DNA of 64,000 nt, from the NCBI GenBank assembly GCA_963724015.1, contig CAVRTM010000012.1, positions 310,001 through 374,000 on the forward strand, in the 5' to 3' direction. Positions 56,589-63,887 of this stretch are shown one piece after another. The stretch is from CAVRTM01 sp963724015 (GTDB lineage: Bacteria; Actinomycetota; Actinomycetes; Actinomycetales; Dermatophilaceae). Under the pieces are notes generated by a model. It did no database searches and was not told where the DNA came from. It saw nothing but the letters and a program-made list of their open reading frames with translations. The position numbers and the translations under genes were made by a program. How positions within the stretch are numbered: the first letter of the stretch is position 1; every line of letters starts with the position of its first letter.

Positions 56589-56655
56589 CTTGTTGCCCCG
56601 GAGCGACCGAAGCGGGCGTCGAGAGGGCGTCGAACCGTCGTTCCGGGGCAACAAG
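56589..56655 (-). terminator. Inverted repeat between fliA and fliC
   Basis: CTTGTTGCCCCGGA at 56589-56602 is perfectly complementary to 56642-56655, with a 39-base loop that holds two copies of GGGCGTCGA. It lies just past the fliA stop and 50 bases before the fliC promoter. A terminator is the simplest role, though the long loop is unusual. Confidence 0.5.
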
Positions 56656-56682
56656 CGGCGGAACCGAGCGGGACCGGAACGG

Positions 56683-57549
56683 TCAGGCGGTCTGGGCGAC
56701 CATCGGGGCCGGGCGCAGGCCGGGCAGGCCGAGGCGCGCGTGGAACGAGGAGCGGCTGGCGATCGTGGCGTAGTACGCCTCGCGCCGGTTGGCCGCGACG
56801 CCCGTGGTCTTGGGCAGCATCTCCGGCGCCAGCTGGCTGTTCATGCCGTCCTTCAGCAGCTTCAGCGCCTCCGCCCGCAGCTGGGAGATCCGCGACTCGG
56901 TGACCCCTAGCTCCTCGGCGAGCTCGCGCATCGGCCGGTCCTCGAAGAAGCAGCCGCGGACGACCTTCTGCAGCCGCTCGGGCAGGGAGTGGACGGCGTC
57001 GCGCAGGTAGGACTGGCGCTCGCGCTCGACCAGGACCGACTCGGGGGTCTCGGCGGTCGACGGCAGGATCGCGTCGGCGCCGGCCTCGGTGGCCAGGTGG
57101 TCGATCCGCAGGACGACGGACTGGTGCAGGTCGCCCTCGATCCGCTGCAGCTCGGCCGGGCTGATGCCGAGGGCGCGGGCGAGCTCGTCCGGGGACGGGG
57201 TGCGCCCGAGGTGCGCCGTCAGCGACTCGTACATGGAGTTGCGCTCGCGGACCCGGCCACGCAGCGAGCGGGTGGCCCAGTCGGCCGACCGCAGCTCGTC
57301 CAGCAGCGCGCCCCGGATGCGGCGCGCGGCGTACCGGGCGAACGGCACTCCCTGCTCGGGGTCGAAGGAGCCGGCGGCGCCGAACAGGGCGCTCATCCCG
57401 GCCGAGGTCAGGTCGTCGGTGTGGACGTGCCCCGGCAGCCGCATGCTGATCGAGCGCACCTCGTGGTGGACCAGCGCCAGGTGGGTCCGGCACAGCTCAT
57501 CAACGGTGGGCGCGCTAGCAGGCTGCGCGGCGATAATGGGGGAGGTCAC
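56683..57549 (-). CDS. fliA: Flagellar sigma factor FliA (sigma-28/WhiG type)
   Basis: A 288-residue sigma factor. Region 2 reads VHTDDLTSAGMSALFGAAGSFDPEQGVPFARYAARRIRGALLDELR, region 3 is around RTPSPDELARALGISPAEL, and region 4 reads DAVHSLPERLQKVVRGCFFEDRPMRELAEELGVTESRISQLRAEAL. A 40-residue tail follows. I chose the GTG at 57549, with a TAACTT hexamer seven bases upstream, as a leaderless start. The frame stays open further but adds unlike sequence. It should read the CTCA-N16-GCCGAT promoters of this locus. No flgM anti-sigma gene is visible. Confidence 0.93.
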   Translation of the reverse strand: MTSPIIAAQPASAPTVDELCRTHLALVHHEVRSISMRLPGHVHTDDLTSAGMSALFGAAGSFDPEQGVPFARYAARRIRGALLDELRSADWATRSLRGRVRERNSMYESLTAHLGRTPSPDELARALGISPAELQRIEGDLHQSVVLRIDHLATEAGADAILPSTAETPESVLVERERQSYLRDAVHSLPERLQKVVRGCFFEDRPMRELAEELGVTESRISQLRAEALKLLKDGMNSQLAPEMLPKTTGVAANRREAYYATIASRSSFHARLGLPGLRPAPMVAQTA

Positions 57550-57664
57550 GAGTTGGAAGTTAGTGTCGCGGATTGAGGCTGCGCTAGGCCAAAGCCAAAC
57601 AAAGACAAACGACGCCAACAAATGATCATCCTGCGTCATATGTTCTAGCCCTGTCCTAGCCGGA

Positions 57665-57678
57665 AATGACTAGTCATT
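57665..57678. promoter_or_regulatory. 14-base palindrome in the fliA-flgN control region
   Basis: AATGACTAGTCATT is a perfect palindrome in the 200-base space between divergent fliA and flgN. The space is A/T-rich for this genome and has repeated CTAGCC just before the palindrome. A dimeric regulator site is a fair guess. Confidence 0.5.
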
Positions 57679-57708
57679 CCGAACCAGAAACTGGCCGACG
57701 ACGGAAAC

Positions 57709-57736
57709 CTCAGCGTCGTCGGCCGCCGACCGATGT
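57709..57736 (+). promoter_or_regulatory. Weak FliA-type promoter candidate before flgN-fliW-csrA
   Basis: CTCA at 57709-57712, 16 bases, ACCGATGT at 57729-57736. The spacing matches the six better sites but the -10 element keeps only the CCGAT core. It lies 16 bases before the proposed flgN start. Confidence 0.45.
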
Positions 57737-57752
57737 TAGGGACGTGATCGAC

Positions 57753-58286
57753 ATGCGCCCTCCCGCGACCGTCGCTCCCGGCGACGAGAGCCGGGCCGAG
57801 ACGGCTCTTGCCCACGTCTCCTCCGCCCTGTGGCGCATCCGCGAGCTGCTGGACCTGCTCTGCTTCAAGCTGGAGACCGAGCAGGTCCTCGTGGCCGCCG
57901 GGCGCACCCGCTGGCTGGGCCGCGCCACCCACGAGGTCGAGCTGGTGCTGGAGGAGATCCGCCACGCCGAGCTGCGGCGCAGCATCGAGCTCGGCGACGT
58001 GGCCGACGCGCTCGGCCTGGACCCGGACTGCTCCCTGCGCGACCTCGCGGCCGCGGCGCCAGCCCCCTGGGACGACGTGCTGAAGGACCACCGCGAGTCC
58101 CTGCTCACCGCGACCTCGGAGATCTCCTCCCTGGCGGAGAGCAACCGCGAGCTGCTCGACACGAGCTACCGCGCGCTGCAGGAGGCGCTCGGCCTGGTCT
58201 CCCCCACGCCCGAGGCCTCGACCTACACCGCCGACGGCGCCACCGCGCCGCAGACCACCAGACGACTGTTCGACCAGTCCACCTGA
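57753..58286 (+). CDS. flgN: Flagellar export chaperone FlgN
   Basis: A 177-residue helical protein. HVSSALWRIRELLDLLCFKLETEQVLVAAGRTRWLGRATHEVELVLEEIR and ESLLTATSEISSLAESNRELLDTSYRALQEAL fit the FlgN family, which escorts FlgK and FlgL. The start is uncertain: ATG 57753 agrees with the promoter candidate, while GTG 57744 and ATG 57666 are also in frame. It begins the operon that also carries fliW and csrA. Confidence 0.82.
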   Translation: MRPPATVAPGDESRAETALAHVSSALWRIRELLDLLCFKLETEQVLVAAGRTRWLGRATHEVELVLEEIRHAELRRSIELGDVADALGLDPDCSLRDLAAAAPAPWDDVLKDHRESLLTATSEISSLAESNRELLDTSYRALQEALGLVSPTPEASTYTADGATAPQTTRRLFDQST

Positions 58287-58306
58287 CAAGCCGAGCTGGA
58301 GAGACC

Positions 58307-58726
58307 GTGACCGTCACCGAGACGCTGCCCGCACCGACGACCGCCCCGACGCAGCCGCAGATCCACTTCCCGTCCGGCCTGGTCGGCTACCCCGCCGCCC
58401 AGCGGTTCGTCCTGGAGCCGGCCGACGGCGGCGTGTTCGAGCTGCGCGGCGTGTCGGAGGACGATCCCGACTTCGTCGTCGTCGCCCCCTCGGCCTTCTT
58501 CCCCGACTACGCACCGGTGATCGACGACGAGACGGTCGAGCGGCTCGCCCTGCGCAGCGAGGAGGACGCCCTCGTGCTGCTGGTCGTCACCCTGCGCGAC
58601 AACCCGGCCGACGCCTCCGCCAACACCCTCGCACCGCTCGTCATCAACGCCCGGACGTACGACGCCGCACAGGTCGTCCTCACCGGTCAGCCCTTCTCGC
58701 TGCGCCAGCCGCTGCTCGCGTCCTGA
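58307..58726 (+). CDS. fliW: Flagellar assembly factor FliW
   Basis: A 139-residue protein. IHFPSGLVGYPAAQRFVLEP near the start, DPDFVVVAPSAFFPDYAP in the middle and LVVTLRDNPADASANTLAPLVINART near the end are the FliW signatures. FliW binds flagellin and antagonises CsrA, linking flagellin secretion to its translation. GGAGAG precedes the GTG at 58307, 20 bases after flgN. Confidence 0.94.
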   Translation: MTVTETLPAPTTAPTQPQIHFPSGLVGYPAAQRFVLEPADGGVFELRGVSEDDPDFVVVAPSAFFPDYAPVIDDETVERLALRSEEDALVLLVVTLRDNPADASANTLAPLVINARTYDAAQVVLTGQPFSLRQPLLAS

Positions 58727-58806
58727 GTCCCGCGCCCCTCGGGCGCACCTCCACGGCCGCGCCGCTTAGGGTGGGACGTCCGGGCAGCAGGCGAAAGGAC
58801 TCCTCC

Positions 58807-59097
58807 ATGCTGGTGCTCAGCCGTCGTCCCCAACAGAGCTTCGTCATCGGCCACGACATCGTCATCACGGTGCTCGAGGTCAACGGCGACACCGTGCGCC
58901 TGGGCATCGCCGCGCCCCGCGACGTGGACATCCACCGCGAAGAGGTCTACCGCGAGCTGCAGCAGGCCAACACGACCGCCGCCTCCCCCTCCTCCGACGC
59001 GGTGGCCGCCTTCACCCGACGCGCCTCGGCTGTGCCGAAGCCGGGCCAGGACGACCCCAAGCCGGGCGTCCAGCCGGACCCGCCGACACCCGCCTGA
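58807..59097 (+). CDS. csrA: Translational regulator CsrA with extended tail
   Basis: A 96-residue protein. MLVLSRRPQQSFVIGHDIVITVLEVNGDTVRLGIAAPRDVDIHREEVYREL contains the whole RNA-binding core, including the conserved R of HREE. About 40 extra residues rich in Ala, Pro and Ser follow, longer than most CsrA. GAAAGGA lies before the ATG at 58807. It is expected to repress fliC translation at the two ANGGA sites and to be freed or held by FliW. Its last 86 bases overlap the end of apbE on the other strand. Confidence 0.94.
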   Translation: MLVLSRRPQQSFVIGHDIVITVLEVNGDTVRLGIAAPRDVDIHREEVYRELQQANTTAASPSSDAVAAFTRRASAVPKPGQDDPKPGVQPDPPTPA

Positions 59098-60109
59098 CCG
59101 GACCAGGCACAGCGCCGGACGGCACCGAGCCGGACTCCAGGGCGTCTGCGCCGCGGCGCACCTCCGCGCCCGCCGGCCAGCCCCCGACGTACAGCGGCAC
59201 GCCGTCCTCGCCGACCAGGCGGGCCGCCAGCTGCCGCCCGGCCAGCAGCCCGGCGGCCGCGCGACCGCGCACCACAGCCGCGGTCGACCACGTGTTGGCC
59301 TCCAGACAGGTGCCGGCCGCGACGGTGACCGAGCGCCATACGGGCTCGACCGGCAGGCACGTGGCCGGGTCCAGGATGTGGTGCAGCTCGCGGCCCTCCC
59401 GCTGCCACTGCCGCGCGCGCGTGCTCGAGGTGGCGAGCGCCCCGCCCGACGGGAGGGCGACCAGGGCCGCGGGGTCGTCGGGCTGGTCGCGGACCAGGAC
59501 CCGCCAGCCTCCGTCCGGCCCGGCACCGGCCGTGGCGATGTCCCCACCGAGTGAGACGAGCACCCCGATCCCCAGCTGGTCGGCCACCACCCGCGCGCAG
59601 CGGTCGGCGGCCCAGGCCTTGGCCGTCGCACCCAGGTCCAGCCGGATGTCGGCAGGGACGCTCACCACCCGGTGGGCAGCGTCCAGCTCGATCCGCTGCC
59701 AGCCGGGCGCCGGACGCCGTACGACGCGGATGCCGTCGCGGCGCGGGGCCGCCTCGGCGACCTCGGGGTAGCTCCGGTCGTAGCCCAGGGCCGCGAGCGC
59801 ATCCCCCAGCGTCGGGTCCACCGCCCCGGAGGTGGCGCGCGCGGCGGTCAGCGCGGCATGGAGCAGCTCGGACAGGACGTCGCTGACCCGGGTGGGACGG
59901 CCCCGGCGCACGCCCAGGCGGCGCAGCTCGGAGTCCGGGCGGAACCGGCTCGCCGCGAGCTCCACGCGGGCCAGCTCACGGTCGACCAGGCGCTTGGCCG
60001 CGGGCAGGTGGTGCGGGTCGGCGACGGCAAGGCGCACCGTGGTGGACCAGAGCGCCCACTCGTACGCCGGCCCCCGCAGCGTCAGGTCGGCCAGGTCGGC
60101 GGAGGCCAT
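59012..60109 (-). CDS. apbE: FAD:protein FMN transferase ApbE
   Basis: A 365-residue enzyme. WALWSTTVRLAVAD begins the domain; ADIRLDLGATAKAWAADRCA, LVSLGGDIATAG, RELHHILDPATCLPV and AAGTCLEANTWSTAAVV are ApbE motifs, including the metal-binding region. It attaches FMN covalently to threonine in target flavoproteins. The C-terminal 40 residues run into csrA on the other strand and look unlike the family, so the true end may be upstream. Its ATG overlaps the stop of the small gene before it. Confidence 0.87.
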   Translation of the reverse strand: MASADLADLTLRGPAYEWALWSTTVRLAVADPHHLPAAKRLVDRELARVELAASRFRPDSELRRLGVRRGRPTRVSDVLSELLHAALTAARATSGAVDPTLGDALAALGYDRSYPEVAEAAPRRDGIRVVRRPAPGWQRIELDAAHRVVSVPADIRLDLGATAKAWAADRCARVVADQLGIGVLVSLGGDIATAGAGPDGGWRVLVRDQPDDPAALVALPSGGALATSSTRARQWQREGRELHHILDPATCLPVEPVWRSVTVAAGTCLEANTWSTAAVVRGRAAAGLLAGRQLAARLVGEDGVPLYVGGWPAGAEVRRGADALESGSVPSGAVPGPVRRVSAGPAGRPAWGRPGPASAQPRRVG

Positions 60110-60363
60110 CACGACCCGCCCGACTGCGCCTGGGGAGGTCCGGCGGCGATCCCGGGCTGCACCGGGGAGCTCGGAGCGACCGAGGAGCTCGACGCCGCCG
60201 AGGTGGTGGAGCGGGCGGCCGACGTCGACGTGCTGGAGCCGGCGACCCGGTCCGACGCGTGAGCCAGGCCGGCCACCGCCCCGGTCGCCATCACACCGAT
60301 TCCGGCGAGAACGGCAGTGACCTGCCGGACCCGGTGCCGGTTGCCTGCTCGTGCGCTGTCCAT
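60109..60363 (-). CDS. Small Ser/Thr-rich single-span membrane protein
   Basis: An 84-residue protein. A basic head (residues 1-14), one hydrophobic stretch (VTAVLAGIGVMATGAVAGLA) and an extracytoplasmic tail of Ser, Thr, Ala and Pro. AGGAGG seven bases before the ATG at 60363 is one of the best ribosome sites in the window. It is coupled to apbE by TGATG. It lacks the D-x-x-T-type flavin attachment motif. Family not recognised. Confidence 0.7.
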   Translation of the reverse strand: MDSARAGNRHRVRQVTAVLAGIGVMATGAVAGLAHASDRVAGSSTSTSAARSTTSAASSSSVAPSSPVQPGIAAGPPQAQSGGS

Positions 60364-60464
60364 GGGGAAACCTCCTGGAGGGCTGCTGGACCTCCAGGCT
60401 CGACAACCCCGCTGTGCTGGCCCTGTGCCGGCCCTGTCCCCCTGCTGACAGGTGCGCGGCCCCG

Positions 60465-61103
60465 CTACAGGTCCGGCCCGGCGCTGCGCAGGCGCTCGAC
60501 CTCGGACATCGCCTCGCGCAGGTCGGCCAGCCACGCGTCGGTGTGCTCGCCCACGAGCTTGACGCACCAGGCGAGCGCCTCCGAGCGGGAGCGGGCGACA
60601 CCGGCGTCGACGAGGGTGTCGAGCACCTGCCGCTCGCTCTGGCGCAGCCGGGTCATGGCCGGCACGGCCAGGTGGGTGAAGAGGCGGCCGGTGTCGCCGA
60701 TCCGGGCGCCCCAGGAGACCTGCCGCCCGTAGCGCGACTGGGCCTCCTCGGCGATCGCCATCCGCTGCCCGCGGGTCTCCTCCCGCCACCGGGTGATCCG
60801 TCCCTCGGCGGCGTCCTCGCCACCGTCCACCGGTGCGAGCTCGCCGGTCACCGTGATCTCGTCGCGGTCCACCACGACCTCGGGGCCACCGACGAACCAG
60901 TCGTCGGGCAGCCGGCCGGCGAACCACTCCGCCGCGCCGCTGGCGTCGGGCAGGTCGGCCTGCTGCCAGCCACCCGGCCGCCCGAACGGGCCGCCACGGC
61001 GCGGCCCGGACCCGTGTCCGTGCCGGCTACGTGGACCTCGCCCGCCCATGCCACGCCGGCCGGGGCCGCCGACCTCTTCGCTGTTCGTGTCGTCTGTCGA
61101 CAT
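60465..61103 (-). CDS. Conserved actinobacterial protein with RHH-like C-terminus
   Basis: A 212-residue protein. A disordered Gly/Arg/Pro N-terminus (residues 1-45) precedes AEWFAGRLPDDWFVGGPEVVVDRDEITVTGEL and a helical C-terminal half with GRQVSWGARIGDTGRLFTHLAVPAMTRLRQSERQVLDTLVDAG and ARSRSEALAWCVKLVGEH. The last segment resembles a ribbon-helix-helix DNA-binding helix pair. The family is widespread in actinomycetes but unnamed as far as I know. AAGGGAG decides the ATG at 61103. Two tandem 8-base repeats directly upstream could be its own operator. Confidence 0.75.
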   Translation of the reverse strand: MSTDDTNSEEVGGPGRRGMGGRGPRSRHGHGSGPRRGGPFGRPGGWQQADLPDASGAAEWFAGRLPDDWFVGGPEVVVDRDEITVTGELAPVDGGEDAAEGRITRWREETRGQRMAIAEEAQSRYGRQVSWGARIGDTGRLFTHLAVPAMTRLRQSERQVLDTLVDAGVARSRSEALAWCVKLVGEHTDAWLADLREAMSEVERLRSAGPDL

Positions 61104-61119
61104 GTCGTTCTCCCTTCTG

Positions 61120-61135
61120 ATTACACCATTACACC
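61120..61135. promoter_or_regulatory. Tandem 8-base operator-like repeat
   Basis: ATTACACC occurs twice in a row (minus strand GGTGTAATGGTGTAAT), 17 bases before the ATG at 61103. Direct short repeats of this kind are typical binding sites of ribbon-helix-helix dimers, and TGTAAT could also serve as a -10 element. Confidence 0.5.
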
Positions 61136-61282
61136 TTGACATCGGCGCGCTGTCACCCCCTCGATGTCGTGCCGCCGCCTCGCCGGCCGAGCTCGCTGCG
61201 CTCTACCAGCCGGCACACCGAGCTGCCGCCATCTCGGCGGCCCCTCGTGCGGCGTACCAGCGCCGTGGTGTTGGCTGGGGGC

Positions 61283-61723
61283 ATGCCGCTTCTCGGAGAG
61301 TACGAGCCCAGTCCCACCCAGTGGGTCCGTGAGCAGGTCGAGGAGTACGAGCGCTCCGGCGGAAGGAGCGGCACCACCATGCGCGGCATGCCGGTCATCC
61401 TCCTGACCACCGTCGGCGCGAAGTCCGGCAAGCTGCGCAAGGTGCCGCTGATGCGCGTGGAGCACGACGGCCGCTACGCCGCGGTCGCCTCCCTGGGCGG
61501 TGCCCCGAAGCACCCCGTCTGGTACCACAACGTCCTGGCCGATCCCCACGTCGAGCTGCAGGACGGGACGGTCAAGCAGGACATGGTCGCCCGCGAGGTC
61601 ACCGGCGAGGAGAAGGCGCAGTGGTGGGAGCGCTGCGTCGCCGCGTTCCCGGACTACGCCGACTACCAGAAGAAGACCGACCGCGAGATCCCGGTGTTCG
61701 TGCTCGAGCCTGCGGCGGGCTGA
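61283..61723 (+). CDS. Deazaflavin-dependent nitroreductase family protein (Ddn-like)
   Basis: A 146-residue protein. MRGMPVILLTTVGAKSGKLRKVPLMRVEHDGRYAAVASLGGAPKHPVWYHNVLADPHVELQDG is the full F420-binding Ddn/DUF385 signature (TTxGxKSGxxR...P.WYxNL). The last part, AAFPDYADYQKKTDREIPVFVLEP, is also standard. These enzymes use cofactor F420 to reduce quinones or nitro compounds, or bind it without known substrate. GGGGG precedes the ATG at 61283. Intact. Confidence 0.92.
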   Translation: MPLLGEYEPSPTQWVREQVEEYERSGGRSGTTMRGMPVILLTTVGAKSGKLRKVPLMRVEHDGRYAAVASLGGAPKHPVWYHNVLADPHVELQDGTVKQDMVAREVTGEEKAQWWERCVAAFPDYADYQKKTDREIPVFVLEPAAG

Positions 61724-61735
61724 GCACCCGCCCCC

Positions 61736-61784
61736 GCACGACGAAGCGGCCGCACCCCGTCGGGGTGCGGCCGCTTCGTCGTGC
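61736..61784. terminator. Strong bidirectional hairpin terminator
   Basis: A perfect 23-base stem (61736-61758 with 61762-61784) and a three-base loop lie between the convergent nitroreductase and sugar-porter genes. Confidence 0.88.
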
Positions 61785-61801
61785 GGTTGGGTTCCGCGCG
61801 G

Positions 61802-63205
61802 CTACATGTCTTCGAGCTGGCGGCCCTTGGTCTCCTTGACGAACTTGGCGACGAAGAAGAACGACAGGATCGCGAAGAAGGTGTAGAAGCCGTAGGCGAA
61901 GGCCAGTCCGATGTCGGCGAACTTGGGGAAGCTCGTCGAGATCGCGAAGTTGGCGAGCCACTGGGCGGCCGCCGCCAGGCCGAGGGCGCTCGCGCGGATC
62001 TTGTTGTTGAACATCTCGCCCAGCAGCACCCAGACGACGGGCCCCCAGGAGACGCCGAAGAAGACGACGAACAGGTTCGCCGCGAGCAGCGCGACGATGC
62101 CTGCGGTGTGGCTCAGGACCGGCTGGCCATTGTGCACCGGCGCCGTCCCGAACACCGCGGACAACGTGCCGAGCGTGACCGCCATGCCGGCTGACCCGAT
62201 CAGCAGCAGGATCCGGCGACCGATCTTGTCGATGACCGAGATCGCCACAAGGGTGACCACGATGTTGGTCACCGAGGTGATCACGGTGATGGTGAGGGCG
62301 TCACTCTCGCTGAACCCGACCTGCTGCCACAGCGCCGAGGAGTAGTAGAAGATCACGTTGATGCCGACGAACTGCTGGAAGACCGACAGCGCGATCCCGA
62401 CCCAGACGATCGGCAACAGGCCACGGCCGCCGGGCTTCTCCAGGTCCTTGAAGGACGAACGCGCCTCCAGCGCCACGGTGCGACGGATCTCGGACATGCG
62501 CTCGTCGATGCCCGTCTTGAGGACCTGCCCGAGCACCGAGCGCGCCTTGTCGTTCTCGCCCCTGGAGACGAGGTAGCGGGGTGACTCCGGAATCTGCAGC
62601 GACAGGATGCCGTAGGCCAGGGCCGGGATGACGCCGGTGAGGAACATCCAGCGCCAGGCGGCCAGACCGAACCACAGCGGCTTGCCGGCTCCGCCGGCCA
62701 GCCCCGCGAGAAAGGCGTCGGACAGCAGCGCGATGAAGATGCCGGTGACGATCGCCAGCTGCTGCAGCGACCCCATCCGGCCGCGGATCGAGGCCGGCGA
62801 GATCTCGGCGATGTAGGCGGGCGCGATCACCGAGGCGGCGCCGACGCCGAGGCCGCCGATGATGCGCCACAGGATCAGCTCCCAGGGGCTGAACGCGAGA
62901 CCCGACCCGAGCGCGCTGATGACGAAGAGCGCGGCGGCCAGGACCATGACCTTGATCCGGCCCTGGCGGTCAGCCAGCCAGCCGGCGGCATAGGCGCCGA
63001 CGACACAACCGAGCAGGGCGGACGACACGGTGAACCCGGTCAGCAGGTCGCCCATCTGGAACTCGGCGCGCACCGCCGTCACCGCGCCGTTGATGACGGC
63101 CGTGTCGAAGCCGAAGAGGAAGCCTCCGAGCGCGGCGACCGTCGCGAGCAGCAACGCGCGTCCGGTGTCGTACTCCTCCTGCGTCTTGGGCTGGTTGACC
63201 GCCAT
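61802..63205 (-). CDS. MFS sugar porter
   Basis: A 467-residue transporter with 12 helices and sugar-porter motifs: GFLFGFDTAVINGAV, GWLADRQGRIKVM, PESPRYLVSRG, QQFVGINVIFYYSSALWQ and DKIGRRILLLIGS, ending in FVKETKGRQLEDM. It resembles XylE/GalP-type and IolT-type proton symporters. GGAGG five bases upstream decides the ATG at 63205 over a GTG at 63217. It shares the family but not close sequence with the porter at 8047. Confidence 0.92.
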   Translation of the reverse strand: MAVNQPKTQEEYDTGRALLLATVAALGGFLFGFDTAVINGAVTAVRAEFQMGDLLTGFTVSSALLGCVVGAYAAGWLADRQGRIKVMVLAAALFVISALGSGLAFSPWELILWRIIGGLGVGAASVIAPAYIAEISPASIRGRMGSLQQLAIVTGIFIALLSDAFLAGLAGGAGKPLWFGLAAWRWMFLTGVIPALAYGILSLQIPESPRYLVSRGENDKARSVLGQVLKTGIDERMSEIRRTVALEARSSFKDLEKPGGRGLLPIVWVGIALSVFQQFVGINVIFYYSSALWQQVGFSESDALTITVITSVTNIVVTLVAISVIDKIGRRILLLIGSAGMAVTLGTLSAVFGTAPVHNGQPVLSHTAGIVALLAANLFVVFFGVSWGPVVWVLLGEMFNNKIRASALGLAAAAQWLANFAISTSFPKFADIGLAFAYGFYTFFAILSFFFVAKFVKETKGRQLEDM

Positions 63206-63350
63206 CGCGTCCTCCACGACTCAGGCCGGGGCGTTCGGCACCCGGACGGAACAGAGACACACCTACCACGGACCGGGCTCGAGCGCCTCCCGTAGCGACC
63301 CGCCGGGTGGCGACCCGCCTGGTGGCACCGGCCCGTATGACGAGGCCGGG

Positions 63351-63776
63351 TCAGTCCGGGCGACGGGCCTTGGCGCTCGCCCGGTCGTTGGCCTTGCCGA
63401 TGGCCTCCACCAGCTCGTCCTTGGTCATCGTCGAGCGGCCGCGGACGTCCAGCTCCCTCGCGACCTCCAGCAGGTGCTTCTTGGAGGCGCGGGCATCGAC
63501 GCCACCGGCCGTGTCGGCCTTGCTGTGCTGCCCACCGGCGGCGTGGTCGTCGGACGGACCGCTGGAGTCCTTCGGCCGCCAGTGGTCGCCGACCTTCTCG
63601 TGCGTGTGCTTCAGCGCCGAGTAGGCCACGCGGTGGGCCCGCTCCTCGTCGCCGTACTCCTCCGCGGCAGAGTCGTGGGCCTTGGCGAAGGTCCGCTGCG
63701 CCTTGGGGTCGGACCGTTCGATGGTCCCGGGCAGCTCGTCCTTGCGGGCGTCGCCACCCTTGGTCGTCTTCGGCAT
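63351..63776 (-). CDS. ChaB-domain protein with SAP/Rho-N-like C-terminus
   Basis: A 141-residue hydrophilic protein. DELPGTIERSDPKAQRTFAKAHDSAAEEYGDEERAHRVAYSALKHTHEKVGDHW is a ChaB domain. The C-terminus (SKKHLLEVARELDVRGRSTMTKDELVEAIGKAN) has the helix-turn-helix look of Rho-N/SAP motifs that bind nucleic acid. Start ATG 63776 is preceded by AGG; a GTG two codons earlier is possible. Function unknown; stress and DNA-associated roles are only suggestions. Confidence 0.83.
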   Translation of the reverse strand: MPKTTKGGDARKDELPGTIERSDPKAQRTFAKAHDSAAEEYGDEERAHRVAYSALKHTHEKVGDHWRPKDSSGPSDDHAAGGQHSKADTAGGVDARASKKHLLEVARELDVRGRSTMTKDELVEAIGKANDRASAKARRPD

Positions 63777-63887
63777 GGCCACCTACTCCCTCGCTCCGGT
63801 CGGGTCCGGCCCGACGATCGGCGCCCCGATGCGCCGCCACCAGCCGGGACCTACCCGCCCGGCGGTGTCACCAACCGCGGCGCCTGC

